This document shows, in pieces, positions 51,671 through 62,465 of a DNA stretch of 64,000 nucleotides. This DNA is from Dromiciops gliroides (taxonomy: Eukaryota; Chordata; Mammalia; Microbiotheria; Microbiotheriidae). The DNA lies in contig NC_057861.1 of the NCBI RefSeq assembly GCF_019393635.1, forward strand, positions 379,527,815 to 379,591,814, given 5' to 3'. The notes under the pieces were generated by a model that worked only from the letters and a program-made list of their open reading frames with translations, was not told where the DNA came from and did no database searches. The translations under genes and the position numbers were made by a program. Each line of letters begins with the position of its first letter. Position 1 is the first letter of the stretch.

Positions 51671-53149
51671 CATTTTATTGGTGTATTAAGTATAGATAGA
51701 ATAAAAAAGTAACTTTTACCTATAAAAAGGCATTTTTTAAAACTCTTGTACTTCAATTTTTGTATTATCTTGCTCATGATAAGTGTGTATGTGTTAAAAT
51801 TCATTTTTGAAACTGGTCTTTGTAATTTACTTACAATTTAAAGGACAGGGCCTCAGTGTAGAGATCTAAATAACCCTTCCACATTTCAGATTCTTCTGAT
51901 GGTCTTTGCTTCTTTTCTGAGAATTAATTAGGATATTTTGCAGAAATAATTTATTATTTCATAATAGTCTTTATTTCTTTGGATTTTTTTTATTCTTTCT
52001 TTTTCTTTCTTAGCACACTTGCCTTTAGTACTTGATATAACTGATCCTATTTCATTATGTCTTTAAGTCTGAGAAAAATTAGAACTAGAAAGAGAAAGGC
52101 ATTCTAACAATGGAGAGATTATTAGTAACCTTAGTGAAAACAGTTGCCTTTCTTTGTGTCAGAAGGTACATGAGACTTTGAGAACAGTGTAAATGAAAAA
52201 TGAATATGAGGAGAATTTATCAGGACTTACCTTGAACTAGAACAATAGTTGGAGAATAAGATCTAAATACAATGAAGGTGATTTTGTATTTGTCTCTCTA
52301 TGTGTTTGTTTTTTCATCAAGCGATAAGTAATTATTAAGTGCCCCCTAGGTCCTATATATTGCTATAAGTACTACACATTCTATTTCTTCCAGTATATGT
52401 ATGTACATACATACACAGACACACATAACATACAAACATTTATTCCTTGTGGTAACATGTAAGCTTTTTGAGGACTAAGACCCTATTTTTTGTCTTTACA
52501 TACCAATTGTCTAGCAACTTAGCACAGTAGGTACTTAATAAATTATTGTTGAATGATATGTGTCTTGTGAGCTATTGTTTTCCTCCAACTAGAGAATTAG
52601 AATCATTAAAGACACAAATAAGGTCATAAAAAACAGAGTTCTAATATTATTATGTGATGATTAAATAAATGATTTTGTACTTCTAAAACTTTGCAACTAG
52701 GTTATAGTTGTATGTTCTAGGTTATAAGATCTTTTTTGGGAGACATAGAGAAAGTGGCTAGTTGACTTAAAATATGTCTGATATTTGGTGATACACAAAT
52801 ACAAGAATTGTTTATCATTATTTAATTTGAGGAGGAGTTAATACACAACATGAAGGAATTACAGAATTTTCTTGAGATTTTATGGTATTAATCAATCTGA
52901 CAAACAATGCTCCAGATATGACACCCATATATTGGAGATGTACTTTGGATGAATATGTACTTCTAAAGTGTTGTAAAATCCCCAGAACAAGAGTGCACCA
53001 TATAGCCATTTTTATTGTCATTATTATGATTATTTTAATCATCCCAATTAATTTTTTTTGGTTTTGCTATTCTTTTAGCAGATATACCATTTTAAAATAA
53101 TTATCCTTAAATAAATTGTCCTTAAAACATTAAATTAATAAAGTTAAAT
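51671..53149. other. Spacer with two L2 3' ends
   Basis: L2-like termini are at 52310-52385 (minus, ATTATTAAGTGCCCCCTAGG) and 52440-52555 (plus, TTAGCACAGTAGGTACTTAA). The rest has no recognised feature. Confidence 0.45.
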
Positions 53150-53345
53150 AATACTAGACCAAACTAGAAAGGTCCTTCAAGGAAATATAAAGCCATTCTC
53201 ATACTTTACAGATGAAAAAACAACAACAACAAACTAAAGTCACAAAAGCCCTCATTGTTTTTCAAAGGTCATACATGTATAATAGGAAGAATTAGGATCA
53301 AACCCAGGTGCAAATCCATTATATTTTCCCTTGTATCATGCTTGA
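53150..53345 (-). mobile_element. MIR-like fragment
   Basis: ACTTTACAGATGAAAAAAC, an ACAACAAC interruption, CTAAAGTCACAAAAGCC and GGATCAAACCCAGG match a reverse MIR. Confidence 0.55.
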
Positions 53346-54394
53346 TTCTAACAGAAATTGTGTTGGTCCTTTAGAAGTATATTTGAATTTAACATGACTT
53401 GCATATCACATGAGTGTGTCAGTCACAGTCAATCGCCTCATAAAGCAATAACATGGGGGAAAATCTAGTTCATACAAACTTATGTCTGGCTTCTAAAATA
53501 AAAGCATAAACAAAGCATAATTAATTTGATCATTTTTCTTCTTTACTTTTAATATCAGTTTCACCTTCAAACTTTAACTTCAGTTTGTAAATATATCTGC
53601 AGTAATTATTAATCATTTTCAAATTGTTCCTTAATTACCATTCACTTTTGCCATTTCTAATCACAGATATACTAGTGATGGCTAACAAAAGTGCTTTTCT
53701 GCCACAGAAAGGCCAAGCAGTTTGTCTAAATCTCCATCTGGATGGCTGTAATTTTCATAACCTATCCGTGTTATTTGCTAAATACTTTGCCTAGTGATAA
53801 ACCCAACTCATTTTCAAATGATGAAAACAATATAGTAATGTCTTGAAATATTTCCCTGGAAGAGTGTTAAGAGCTTGCTTCATCCTTCACCATCATACCT
53901 GTTACTCAATTGAGTGAGCTGACTGACATGGCATCCTGTGGTGGCAGACCTAGTGCATGGATTCAGGTTCATGTACAGTAATTATTTCTACTTAGAATTT
54001 CTAACATTGGACAGTGAGTACCTGTCATGTCTGTCATCTATCCTGACCTTAATTGGAAAAATGATGGATTGATGGAAAGATAGGAGGTAGAAAGACAGAC
54101 AGAAAGATGGAAAGCTACAAATAAAAACAGCAGTGCATAGATTAGAATATATGTTACTCTGTGTAAATGCCCCAAGAGTCCAAGCAGCTTGAATGATACT
54201 TATGTTCAGTTTACAGATTTATGACTTGTTCTTTCCAATATTCATGAACACAAAAAGTATTTGCCTAAGGCATGATACAGTGGCAAAGCATTAAAACTGA
54301 AAATAATTGCCTAACACCCAGAACAACATAATTACATAGCTTTGAGCATTTTAATACTTGATTTAAAGCTGCATTTGCTAAACTTAAGTATATG

Positions 54395-54448
<54 letters not shown>

Positions 54449-55752
54449 TACATGTATATATATATGTGTGTGTATATATATATATATATATATGAATTGT
54501 AGATTTATATTTGTTTCTATGAAAAAGGCTCATTTTAACCAAATACTTTCCAGCCCTGAAATGTTTTTGCTCTCTTCTCCTTGATTTTTCTTGGGCTCCC
54601 TTTGTAATTTTACTTATTTTTAAATAGCTCCTAATTACCAAATGACTGAAAGAGCTTTAGTTGATGGTAGATTCATTGGTTTAGAAATTTCAGTCACTAA
54701 AAGAGGGTTCAAATCATTCTGGAAAAATATAACAGTAACTATGATTTGATCTTATATTCTTAGTTTATGTACAAGAATGTCCCTGCATAATAAAGAGTTC
54801 AATAAAATCTTTATTCTGTTTTTCTGTGTTCTTCAAGTTTATGCCAAAGTAAGATTTGGTCTTATATGGATAACTTTTTCTCTTTCCTCCAACCTTCTCC
54901 CCTCCTAGTTTGCTTTAGCCATTCATTCAGAACTTACTCTCGGTTTATCATTCTCACACACCTTCTCTTAGTTATCAGCTTTTGTATATAGTCATCACCA
55001 TTCTTAGTTGATTTCACTGTGTAATTTCTCAAGTCTTTGCCAGGTCACAGTGAATACTGATTTCACTGATATTACTGAAGGCAGATGTCTTTTATAATCA
55101 CATCAGAACCATATCTGTACATGGCCAGTATTATGCCAAATGGTACCCAATTTTTAAAATTCCTAGATAATTTAAGGAAAAGATCTCATTCAGGGCTAGG
55201 TAGCTAAAAATCATGTCTGCAGATGAATCCTGATTACTTGTAAAAACTAAAACTGAAATTTAATACACAAATAAATATACGCACTGAAGAAGTGATACCA
55301 GCTCCTATCAAACATTGTTACTGCCTGTGAAATGAATCCTCTAATGAGAAAGAGAGGTTGTTTAGGAATAGCTCATAACACTCCAAGCCCGCTAAACCTT
55401 AAATGTTTATTAAAAATAAACTGTAATTCATGTGTATCTTGTTGACATCTTGTCAAAATTAAACAGTTAAAGGATTTGGTAATAACATCAAGAAATGCAG
55501 CTCCAATGTCAGGGTCTTCTTTCCCCCAACAGCAAGTGATTGCATTTTGAAATGTGATTGCTCAAGGCTTTCTGTTAATTGTAATATACTTTAGTTGAGT
55601 TCTTGTGCTTTGTTGTTTTTATTTTTTTCTCTTTTAATCACTGAAAGAGAAACAAACCAATCATGCTCAAATAAATCTGTAGTCTGACAAATTTTATAAG
55701 TTGTCTGTCACTTTTGGACTGAAAGAACTTTGAGATCCAGACCTAGGTTAAA
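53346..55752. other. Longest single-copy-looking spacer
   Basis: Apart from the TA tract at 54398-54493, I recognise no repeat over 2.4 kb. No exon with splice-site context is evident. This is the best place in the window to look for conserved non-coding elements. Confidence 0.45.
54398..54493. repeat. (TA)n with TG/CA interruptions
   Basis: About 96 bases of alternating TA with short ATGTAT and GTGTGTGT breaks. Tyr/Ile-repeat frames on both strands are artefacts. Confidence 0.95.
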
Positions 55753-55765
55753 ACAATGTATTTCA

Positions 55766-55937
55766 GGGGCAGCTAGGTGGAATAGCGGATAGAGCACCAT
55801 CCCTGGAGACCTGAGTTCAAATCCAGCCTCAGACACTTAACACTTACTAGCTGTGTGACCCTGGGCAAGTCACTTAACCTCAATTGCCTAACCCCCCCCC
55901 AAAAAAAAACCCAGCAACAACAACAAAAAAAAACCAC
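55766..55937 (+). mobile_element. WSINE1-like SINE
   Basis: This is a nearly full copy from GGGGCAGCTAGGTGG to CCTCAATTGCCTAACC followed by C-rich, A-rich and CAACAA tail sequence. The B-box-like GAGTTCAAATCC is intact. The target duplication ACAATGTATTTCA is perfect (55753-55765 and 55938-55950). It belongs to the AACAC/CAATTGCC subtype. Confidence 0.94.
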
Positions 55938-55950
55938 ACAATGTATTTCA

Positions 55951-56544
55951 TAGAATATGGGGCACATTTATAGTGTGGTAGTTTATCACAAAGGCAATGG
56001 CTGCATTTCAATATTTCATTTATAGCATTTATTAAAACAAATGTAATATGCAGGCATGTAGTGAGACGTTGGATTCAGGGTGCGGAAGGAAGCACATTTT
56101 TTTCTCAAGCAGTTGATAGCCAATATAGGAATTTGTTTTGCTTGACTATACATGTTTGTTATTGGAGTGTAGTGTTTCCCCTATTTTCCCCCACAGGGAG
56201 AAGATCGAGGAAGGGAAATAAATTTTATTTCTTTGAAGAATCGATATTTATATACATATACATACATGTTCATACACACATACAACGTGTACTATTCTTT
56301 TCATAAACTAAACATAAGAAAATCAATTGGTTTTGGGGGAAATTCAGAAATACTTAGTCTAGAGTATCAATACATTAGTTGGAAAATTCCTTGTACACAT
56401 GAGATAATGTCATTTCCTCTTTGTACCTACTGCTTAGAACAGTGCATTTCACAAAATAAGCATTTTTTGAAATTTTTGATGGATTGGATTAGATTTTATT
56501 GGAGTATTACTGCATGTAGTCATCTAAGGTCCACTGGAGTAAAG
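55951..56544. other. Spacer with L2-like end
   Basis: At 56400-56490, TTTGTACCTACTGCTTAGAA and ATTTTTGATGGATTGGATT resemble an L2 3' end. Otherwise nothing is recognised. Confidence 0.4.
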
Positions 56545-57900
56545 AAAATGTAACAATCAATGGATCAATCAATAATCATTTATTAAATGCCTATTATGTT
56601 CTAGGAACTGTGCAAAATGTTCCCTGTCCATAAGTTATTTACAATATAATGAGGCAACAATATGCAAACAAATATACATAAAGCAAACTATATACTGGAT
56701 AAATAGAAAATAAATAATGGAAATTAAATGACACTGAAATTAAGAAGGATTGGAAAGGATTTCTGTCAAAAGTAGGAATTTAGATGGCCTTAAAGGAATC
56801 CAGGGAGATCTATAGTCTGAAGAGAGGAGGGAAAGAATTTTAGGCATGGAACAATTCCTCGAACCAAGAAAGAGTGTCTTATTTGTGGAAGAGCCAGAGA
56901 GCCACATTTAACTGAAACATAGAGTATACCTAGGGGTAGTAAGGTATAAGAAGACTAGAAAGTTATCAGGGGGTATGCTAGGAATAGCTCTGAATACCAA
57001 GCAGAGCATTCTTTAAAATTTGATCCTGGAGGTAATAGGAAGCCATGGAGTTTATTGAGCAGTATGGGAGGTGACATAATTGCAACTGTGTTTTAGGAAA
57101 ATCACTTTTGTGGTTAAATTGGGGATAGATTGGAGGGGGGAGAGATGAGGTAGACAGACAGACTCACTGGCAATTCACTCTAGTGATGCAATCATTGGGT
57201 GATGAGGGCATGTGCTAGATTGATGGCAGTGTCACATAAAAGGTAGCATCTAGGCGTGATGTTGTAAAGGTGAAATTGAAGCATCATGGCCACAGATTTG
57301 ATATGGAGTATAGAGACATAGATAAGAGTCATCCAGAATGACCCCTGGGTTTTTATCCTAAGGGATTTGGAGGATTATGTTACTTTCTCCAGTAGCAGGA
57401 AAGGGTAGGAGGCAGGGCTGTGTCATAGATTAGAGAAAATAAGAGGATCTAGGAAAGAATTCTGAGTGATATCTGTAGTCAGAGGGTTTGATTTTGAATA
57501 TTATCCTGGAAAAAAATGACAGGGAATGAACTTTCAAATAGAAAGGAAAAGAATCAGAAGAGTTTGCTGTCTCAAAAACCTAGAAAGAAGAGTCTCAAAG
57601 ATAAGAGAGTAATCAACAATGTCAAAAGCTGTTGAGAAGTCGAGGAGAATTAGAATTGAGAAAAAGCCATTGGCTCTGGGAACTAAAAGACCATTAGTAT
57701 CTTTGGAGATAGAAGTTTTAGTGATATTTTAATTTAGAACAAATATTATAAAGGCTTAAAAAGAGAGTGAGAGGGAAAAAATGGAGACATCTATTATAGA
57801 TAGCCTTTTTGAGGAGTTTAGCTACAAAAGTCAGAATATAGGATAATAGTTGATAAGGATGGAAAATCAAGTAAGGCCATAAAAGACAATGTTCATATTT
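56545..57900 (-). mobile_element. L2 LINE, longest copy in the window
   Basis: The left edge (AATCATTTATTAAATGCC, ATGTTCTAGGAACTGTGC) is the reverse complement of the L2 3' end. The body runs through AATAGGAAGCCATGGAG, GTGTTTTAGGAAAATCACTT and GATGACCCC-type blocks. It ends with CAACAATGTCAAAAGCTGTT and AAAAAGCCATTGGCTCTGGG, which on the minus strand is the L2 reverse transcriptase region preceding the ADD motif. The identification rests on remembered L2 consensus. Frames are decayed. Confidence 0.7.
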
Positions 57901-58059
57901 TCCAAGAGAAAAAATGGTTATATGTGAGCTAGTGTTACAAAATCTGTTCTTTTCCATTTGATTTATTTCCTTTACTCACTTTTGTAACGTTCATCTTCAA
58001 TATCCTAACATAATTGAATTCACAAAATTGTAAGTATTCAAAAAGTTTAAAGGATAGAT

Positions 58060-58069
58060 GTGTGTGTAT

Positions 58070-58150
<81 letters not shown>
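58060..58150. repeat. (TG/CA)n followed by (TA)n
   Basis: TGTGTGTATACATA leads to about 20 CA units and about 18 TA units. Alternating purine-pyrimidine composition makes it prone to Z-DNA or cruciform structure. Confidence 0.95.
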
Positions 58151-58152
<2 letters not shown>

Positions 58153-58189
58153 ATAATCTGTACCCTCAAGGAACTTTCATTCTAAAGGG

Positions 58190-58300
58190 TTGTTGTTGTT
58201 ATTCAGTCATTTAGTCTATATGACTATTCATAACTCCATAGATGTTAGCACTCCACATATTTCTATCCTCTAATAAATCCCAAAGTTGGTCACAGTCAGG
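58190..58300 (-). mobile_element. MAR/MIR-type SINE fragment
   Basis: GTTGTTATTCAGTCATTTAG, ATTTCTATCCTCTAATAAAT and a CACAGTCAGGATAAC-type segment match the 3' part of a long mammalian or marsupial SINE in reverse. Confidence 0.45.
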
Positions 58301-58310
58301 ATAACATGCC

Positions 58311-59605
58311 CCTGATGACATCTTTAAAATAAAATTAAGGGGTGAGAGGATTGCACTTAGAGAAAGGGAAAAGAAGTGATGGAATGGGGTAAAGTATCTC
58401 ATAAAAGAAGCAAGAAAAAGCTTATGGAGTGGAGGGGAAGATGGTGGAGGAGCAGGGGAAGGAATGACCCTTCCTCTCATCAAAATTGGCTCAGAGAGGG
58501 AATAACATACACACTCAAGTTGGTTTAGTAATAAATATTGGCCTGTGGGAAAGTGGGAGGGGAAGGGAACAAGAGGGCAGAGGTGAAGGAAAAGAGGGCA
58601 GATTGGGATAGGGGCAGTCAGAAGCACAACACTTTTGAGGAGATAGAGAATAAAAGAAAATAGAAAATGGAGTAAATGTCATGGGGAGTGAATAAGATGG
58701 AAGGAAACAGCAATAGTAACTGGAAAAAATTTGAAGCAGAGACAAGGACAATGTAAGATGAGGATCATGATGGTGGTGGTGATGATGATGACAATGATAA
58801 TGATGATGGTGTGGTGGTGGTACTTTGCTGGGCTATTGTGAAGAAAATTCTTTGTCAGATATAAGGTACTATATAAATGTTAGCTATTATTGTTGTTGCA
58901 ATAATAAACCTCAAGAGTGTATTGTAAGGAAATCTTTCTTTAAAATAATATATAAATGTAGTTTACTATAAAAAAATAAATAATGAGCAGGATGCTATGA
59001 GAAAAACCTGGAAAGACTTACATGTGAACTGATGCAAAGTGAAATGTACTATATACAAAATAACAGCAATATTGTAAGATGATCTGCTGTGAATGACTTA
59101 GTTATTTTCATCAATGCAATGATCCAAGACAACGCTGAAGGATTTATGAAAAATGCAATCCATCTACAGAGAAAGAACTGATGGAATCTGAATGCAGATG
59201 CAAGTATATTTTTGTCAGTTTCTTTTTCTAAAGTATTTTTTGTATGCTATGTTTTCCTTGAATGCACATGTGTAAATTAGATTGAATTGCTTGAGTTGTT
59301 AAGGGGAGTAGGGATGGAGGAAGAGAATTTGGAACACAAAGGGTTTTTTGTTGTTTTGGGGTTTTTTTTTGGGGGGGGCAGGCCAATGAGGGTTAAGTAA
59401 CTCGCCCAGGGTCACATAGCTAGTAAATGTCAAGTGTCTGAGGCCAGATTTGAACTCAAGTCCTCCTGAATCCAGGGCCAGTACTTTATCTACTATACCA
59501 CCTAGCTGCCCCCTGGAACACAAAGTTTTAAAAATCAATGTTACAATTTCCTTTCACATGTAAGATGAAGAAATTTTCTAAATAAATAAATAAATTTTAA
59601 AAAAC
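58311..59605 (+). mobile_element. L1 fragment missing most of ORF2, with an embedded MIR-like piece
   Basis: 58311 to about 58755 is the L1 inter-ORF region (AAAATTGGCTCAGAGAGGG, CAGATTGGGATAGGGGCAGT). It continues through AATAGTAACTGGAAAAAATT into GAAGCAGAGACAAGG. A GATGGT-rich simple repeat and a MIR-like end (ACTATATAAATGTTAGC, 58850-58910) intervene. The L1 resumes at about 58983 in the ORF2 C-terminus (TGAGAAAAACCTGGAAAGAC) and continues to its tail at 59605. A SINE is inserted at 59342. Confidence 0.8.
59342..59513 (-). mobile_element. WSINE1-like SINE
   Basis: The tail GGCCAATGAGGGTTAAG and core ATGTCAAGTGTCTGAGG give the GACAC/CTCATTGCC subtype. The target duplication is TGGAACACAAAG (59330-59341 and 59514-59525). 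Confidence 0.93.
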
Positions 59606-59715
59606 AAGCTATGGTGTATTATGCTAATGTAATATTATTATGCTATGAGAAATGACAAATAGGATTACTTCAGAAAGGCCTAGGAAGACTTGTATGAACT
59701 GATGTATAGAGATAT
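59606..59715 (+). mobile_element. Short L1 ORF2 C-terminal fragment
   Basis: CAAGCTATGGTGTATTATG and the AGAAAGGCCTAGGAAGACTT block match the forward L1 ORF2 end. The copy is truncated on both sides and sits just after the tail of the previous L1. Confidence 0.7.
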
Positions 59716-59724
59716 ATAGTATTT

Positions 59725-59886
59725 CTTTTTTTTTACTTTTTTTTTTGCGGGGCAATGGGGGTTAACTGACTTGCCCAGGGTCATACAGCTAGGAAGTGTC
59801 AAGTGTCTGAGGCTGGATTTGAACTCAGGTACTCCGGAATCCAGGGCCGGTGCTTTACCCACTGCACCACCTAGCTGCCCCAGCAG
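59725..59886 (-). mobile_element. WSINE1-like SINE
   Basis: The tail is GCGGGGCAATGGGGG, the core GTGTCAAGTGTCTGAGG and the head CCACCTAGCTGCCCC. The short target duplication is ATAGTATTT (59716-59724 and 59887-59895). It belongs to the GACAC/CTCATTGCC subtype. Confidence 0.9.
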
Positions 59887-59889
59887 ATA

Positions 59890-61145
59890 GTATTTTAATC
59901 ATAATATTTTGGAATTCTTTTAGATCATTGTATTGCTGAGAATAGATGTCTTTCAAAATTGATCGTCCTTAGAATATTGCTGTTACTGTGTATGATGTTC
60001 TGTTTCTGCTCATTTCACTTTGATTCACTTCATGTAACTCTTTCCAGATTTCTTATGAAGAATTCTGCATATTATTTTTTGTAGCACAATAGTATTCCTT
60101 CACAACTTGTTCACCCATTGCGTAATTGACACTCATCCTCTGAATCTGCATTTTTTCCACCATAAAAGAACTCTCATACATATATTTTTATACATATGAG
60201 CCTTTTCACCCCTACCCCATTTTGAATCCCTTTGTATTGGTATTGCTGGGTCAAGGAGCATATACAATATCTAGCTTTTTGGCCATATTTCCAAATTGCT
60301 CTCCAGAATGTTTAGATCAATTCACGAATCTAACAACAGTGCATTAGTGCTTCAATTGTCCCACATCCCCTCCAACATTCATCATTTTATTTTTCTGTCA
60401 TATTAGCCTGTCTGATAGATGTGAGATAGTACATCAGAGTCATTTTAATTTGTATTTCTCTAATCAATTGCGATTTAGAACATTTATTTTTCATGACTAC
60501 AGATAGCATGGGTTTCTTCATTGAAAAACTGCCTATTCATATCCTTTGGCCATTTATCTATTTGGAAAGGACTTGTCTTCTTATCAATTTGACTCATTTT
60601 TTTTACATATTTGAGAAATGACACCTGTATCAGAGAGACTTGATGTAATATTTCCTCCCATTTTTCTGTTTTTTTCCTAATTTTGTTTGTGTTGGTTTTG
60701 TTTGTGCAAAGCCTTTAAAAATTAATGTAATCAAAATTATGCATTTTATATTGCATAATGCTTTCTATCTCATTTTTAAATAAATTCTTCCTTTATGCAT
60801 AGATCTGACAGGCAAACATTTATACTACCCTAAGTTGCTTATAGTATCACACTTTATATCTAAATCATGAAAGTCACTCATCTCTTTACATTTTCTGGGT
60901 GAGTTCATCCCATTCATATTCACACTTGTGATTACTATGTATTTTGCTCAATCCTGTTTTTCTCCCTATTTATCTTACTCTCTCCCTCCTTTCACCCTGT
61001 CCTTCCTGAAAAGTCCTTGTTTTTGACCACCCCATCACTAATCTTCCCTCCTTTCTTTTATTTTCACTTCTATAATCTTTTGCCCCTCATACTTCTTCGT
61101 AGAGTTAGATTTCTATAAACTCAACTAAGTGTCATTCACTTTTTT
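59890..61145 (-). mobile_element. L1 LINE 3' part with ORF2 deletion
   Basis: On the minus strand the inter-ORF part (61145 to about 60935) and the ORF2 start (near 60910) join at about 60885 to the ORF2 C-terminal region. TTGGTTTTGTTTGTGCAAAG (60695 block) encodes the CTNK segment. It then runs to the 3' UTR at 59890. The reverse transcriptase is missing. It may be the 3' half of the element at 62466-64000. Confidence 0.8.
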
Positions 61146-61224
61146 TCTTCATTAATAAACTTTTTATGCAAACATAAGAGTTTGCATAGTTTTAGGGGAA
61201 AATACCATACTTCCTTTTCTTGTT

Positions 61225-61445
61225 TGATGTCACTCCTATGCTCAAGAAATTTCAGTGTCTCCCCAGCATCCTCAGGATAAAACAAATATGTCAGTATATT
61301 TAGAGCCCTTCACAATCTGGCTTCTACTTCTCATTACTAAAATTGCACTAAATTTTAGTGCAGTAAAAGTGCACTAAATTACACATTATTCCCCTTCAGG
61401 AATATTATATTCCAGCTAAATGAATCATTTTGATGTCATATACTT
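61225..61445 (+). mobile_element. L2 LINE fragment between two L1 halves
   Basis: TGATGTCACTCCTATGCTCA, AGTGTCTCCCCAGCATCCTC and TTTAGAGCCCTTCACAATCT match the L2 3' region seen at 7990-8560. L2 is older than L1, so its position between L1 segments is odd. Confidence 0.7.
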
Positions 61446-61599
61446 TATTAGCCAATTCTAATGAGAATAAGTTTCAAACATTGTCTGCCTTCACCAGCCA
61501 TTTCCCCTCCATTGCAAAAGCTATTTGAGGCTGGTTTTATGTGAGATAATTTACTACATTCTATTTCTTCCTTTCCTTTTCTTCCTCTCTCAACTCTCT
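61446..61599. other. Short unassigned interval
   Basis: No feature is recognised. C/T-rich sequence leads into the tetranucleotide array. Confidence 0.4.
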
Positions 61600-62463
61600 C
61601 ATTCATTCATTCACTCATTCATTCATTCATTCATTCTTTAGTTTGTTTATCTATTCATTCATTCATTCATTTATCCATTCATCTATTTATTTATTTATTT
61701 ACTTATCTCTCTAATCATTTACTTATTCATCTATTCATTTATCTATTTATTTATTTTTATTTAATTATTTATTCATTCATTCATTTGTTTGTTTATCTAC
61801 CCATTCATTCATTTCTTCCCATTCATTCATTTCTTCATTCCTTTGTTTGCTTATTTATTTGCTTACTTATTCTTTTAATTATTTATTTATCCATTTACTT
61901 ATCTATTCCTCTATCAGTTAATTAGTTACTTTGTTCATTCACTCATTTGTTCGTTTGTTGGTTGGTTTGTTTATTTACTTGCTTATTCATTCATTCATTC
62001 ATTTATTTATACATTCATTCATTCATTCATTTATCTATCAGTCTTTCCATCTGTCTGTCTATTCGTGCATTCATTTATTTATTTATGTATCTATTTATTT
62101 ATCTGTTTATTCATTTATCTATATATTTATTTATTCATTTATCCATCCATTTATTTCTTTATTTATTCATTTATTCATTCATTTGTTTGTTTGTTGGTTG
62201 GGTTTTTTTGGTTTATTTGTTTATTTACTTGCTTATTAATCCATTTATTTATTTATACATTCATTCATTTATTCATTCATTTATATATGTCTTTCTGTAT
62301 GTCTGTCTGTCTATTCATTCATTCATCTGTTTATTCATTTATTTATTCATTTATCTATTTATTTATTTATTCATTTATCCATCCATTCATTTATTTGTTT
62401 GTTTATTCATTTATTCATTCATTCACTCATTTGCTCATTTATTTATTTGTTCATTTATTTATT
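61600..62463. repeat. 860-bp ATTC/ATTT tetranucleotide array with higher-order repeat
   Basis: Units are mainly CATT and TATT with scattered GTTT, GTCT and ATCC variants. Two larger units are visible. TGTTGGTTG occurs at 61956 and 62192, CTGTCTATTC at 62055 and 62307, and ATCCATCCAT at 62141 and 62377, giving a period of about 236-252 bases. Open frames of 102-220 codons in several phases (Phe/Ile/His/Ser/Leu) result from the 4-base period and are not genes. Confidence 0.93.
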
Positions 62464-62465
62464 TT

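Noticed and set aside
58211-58751. Pro/Ser/Leu-rich open frames on the minus strand
   Set aside because: They are the antisense of the purine-rich L1 inter-ORF region and have no independent coding evidence.
59606-60200. Opposed L1 pieces around 59725 as a twin-priming inversion
   Set aside because: The plus and minus pieces cover overlapping parts of the L1 3' region, whereas twin priming gives adjoining parts. Separate insertions fit better.
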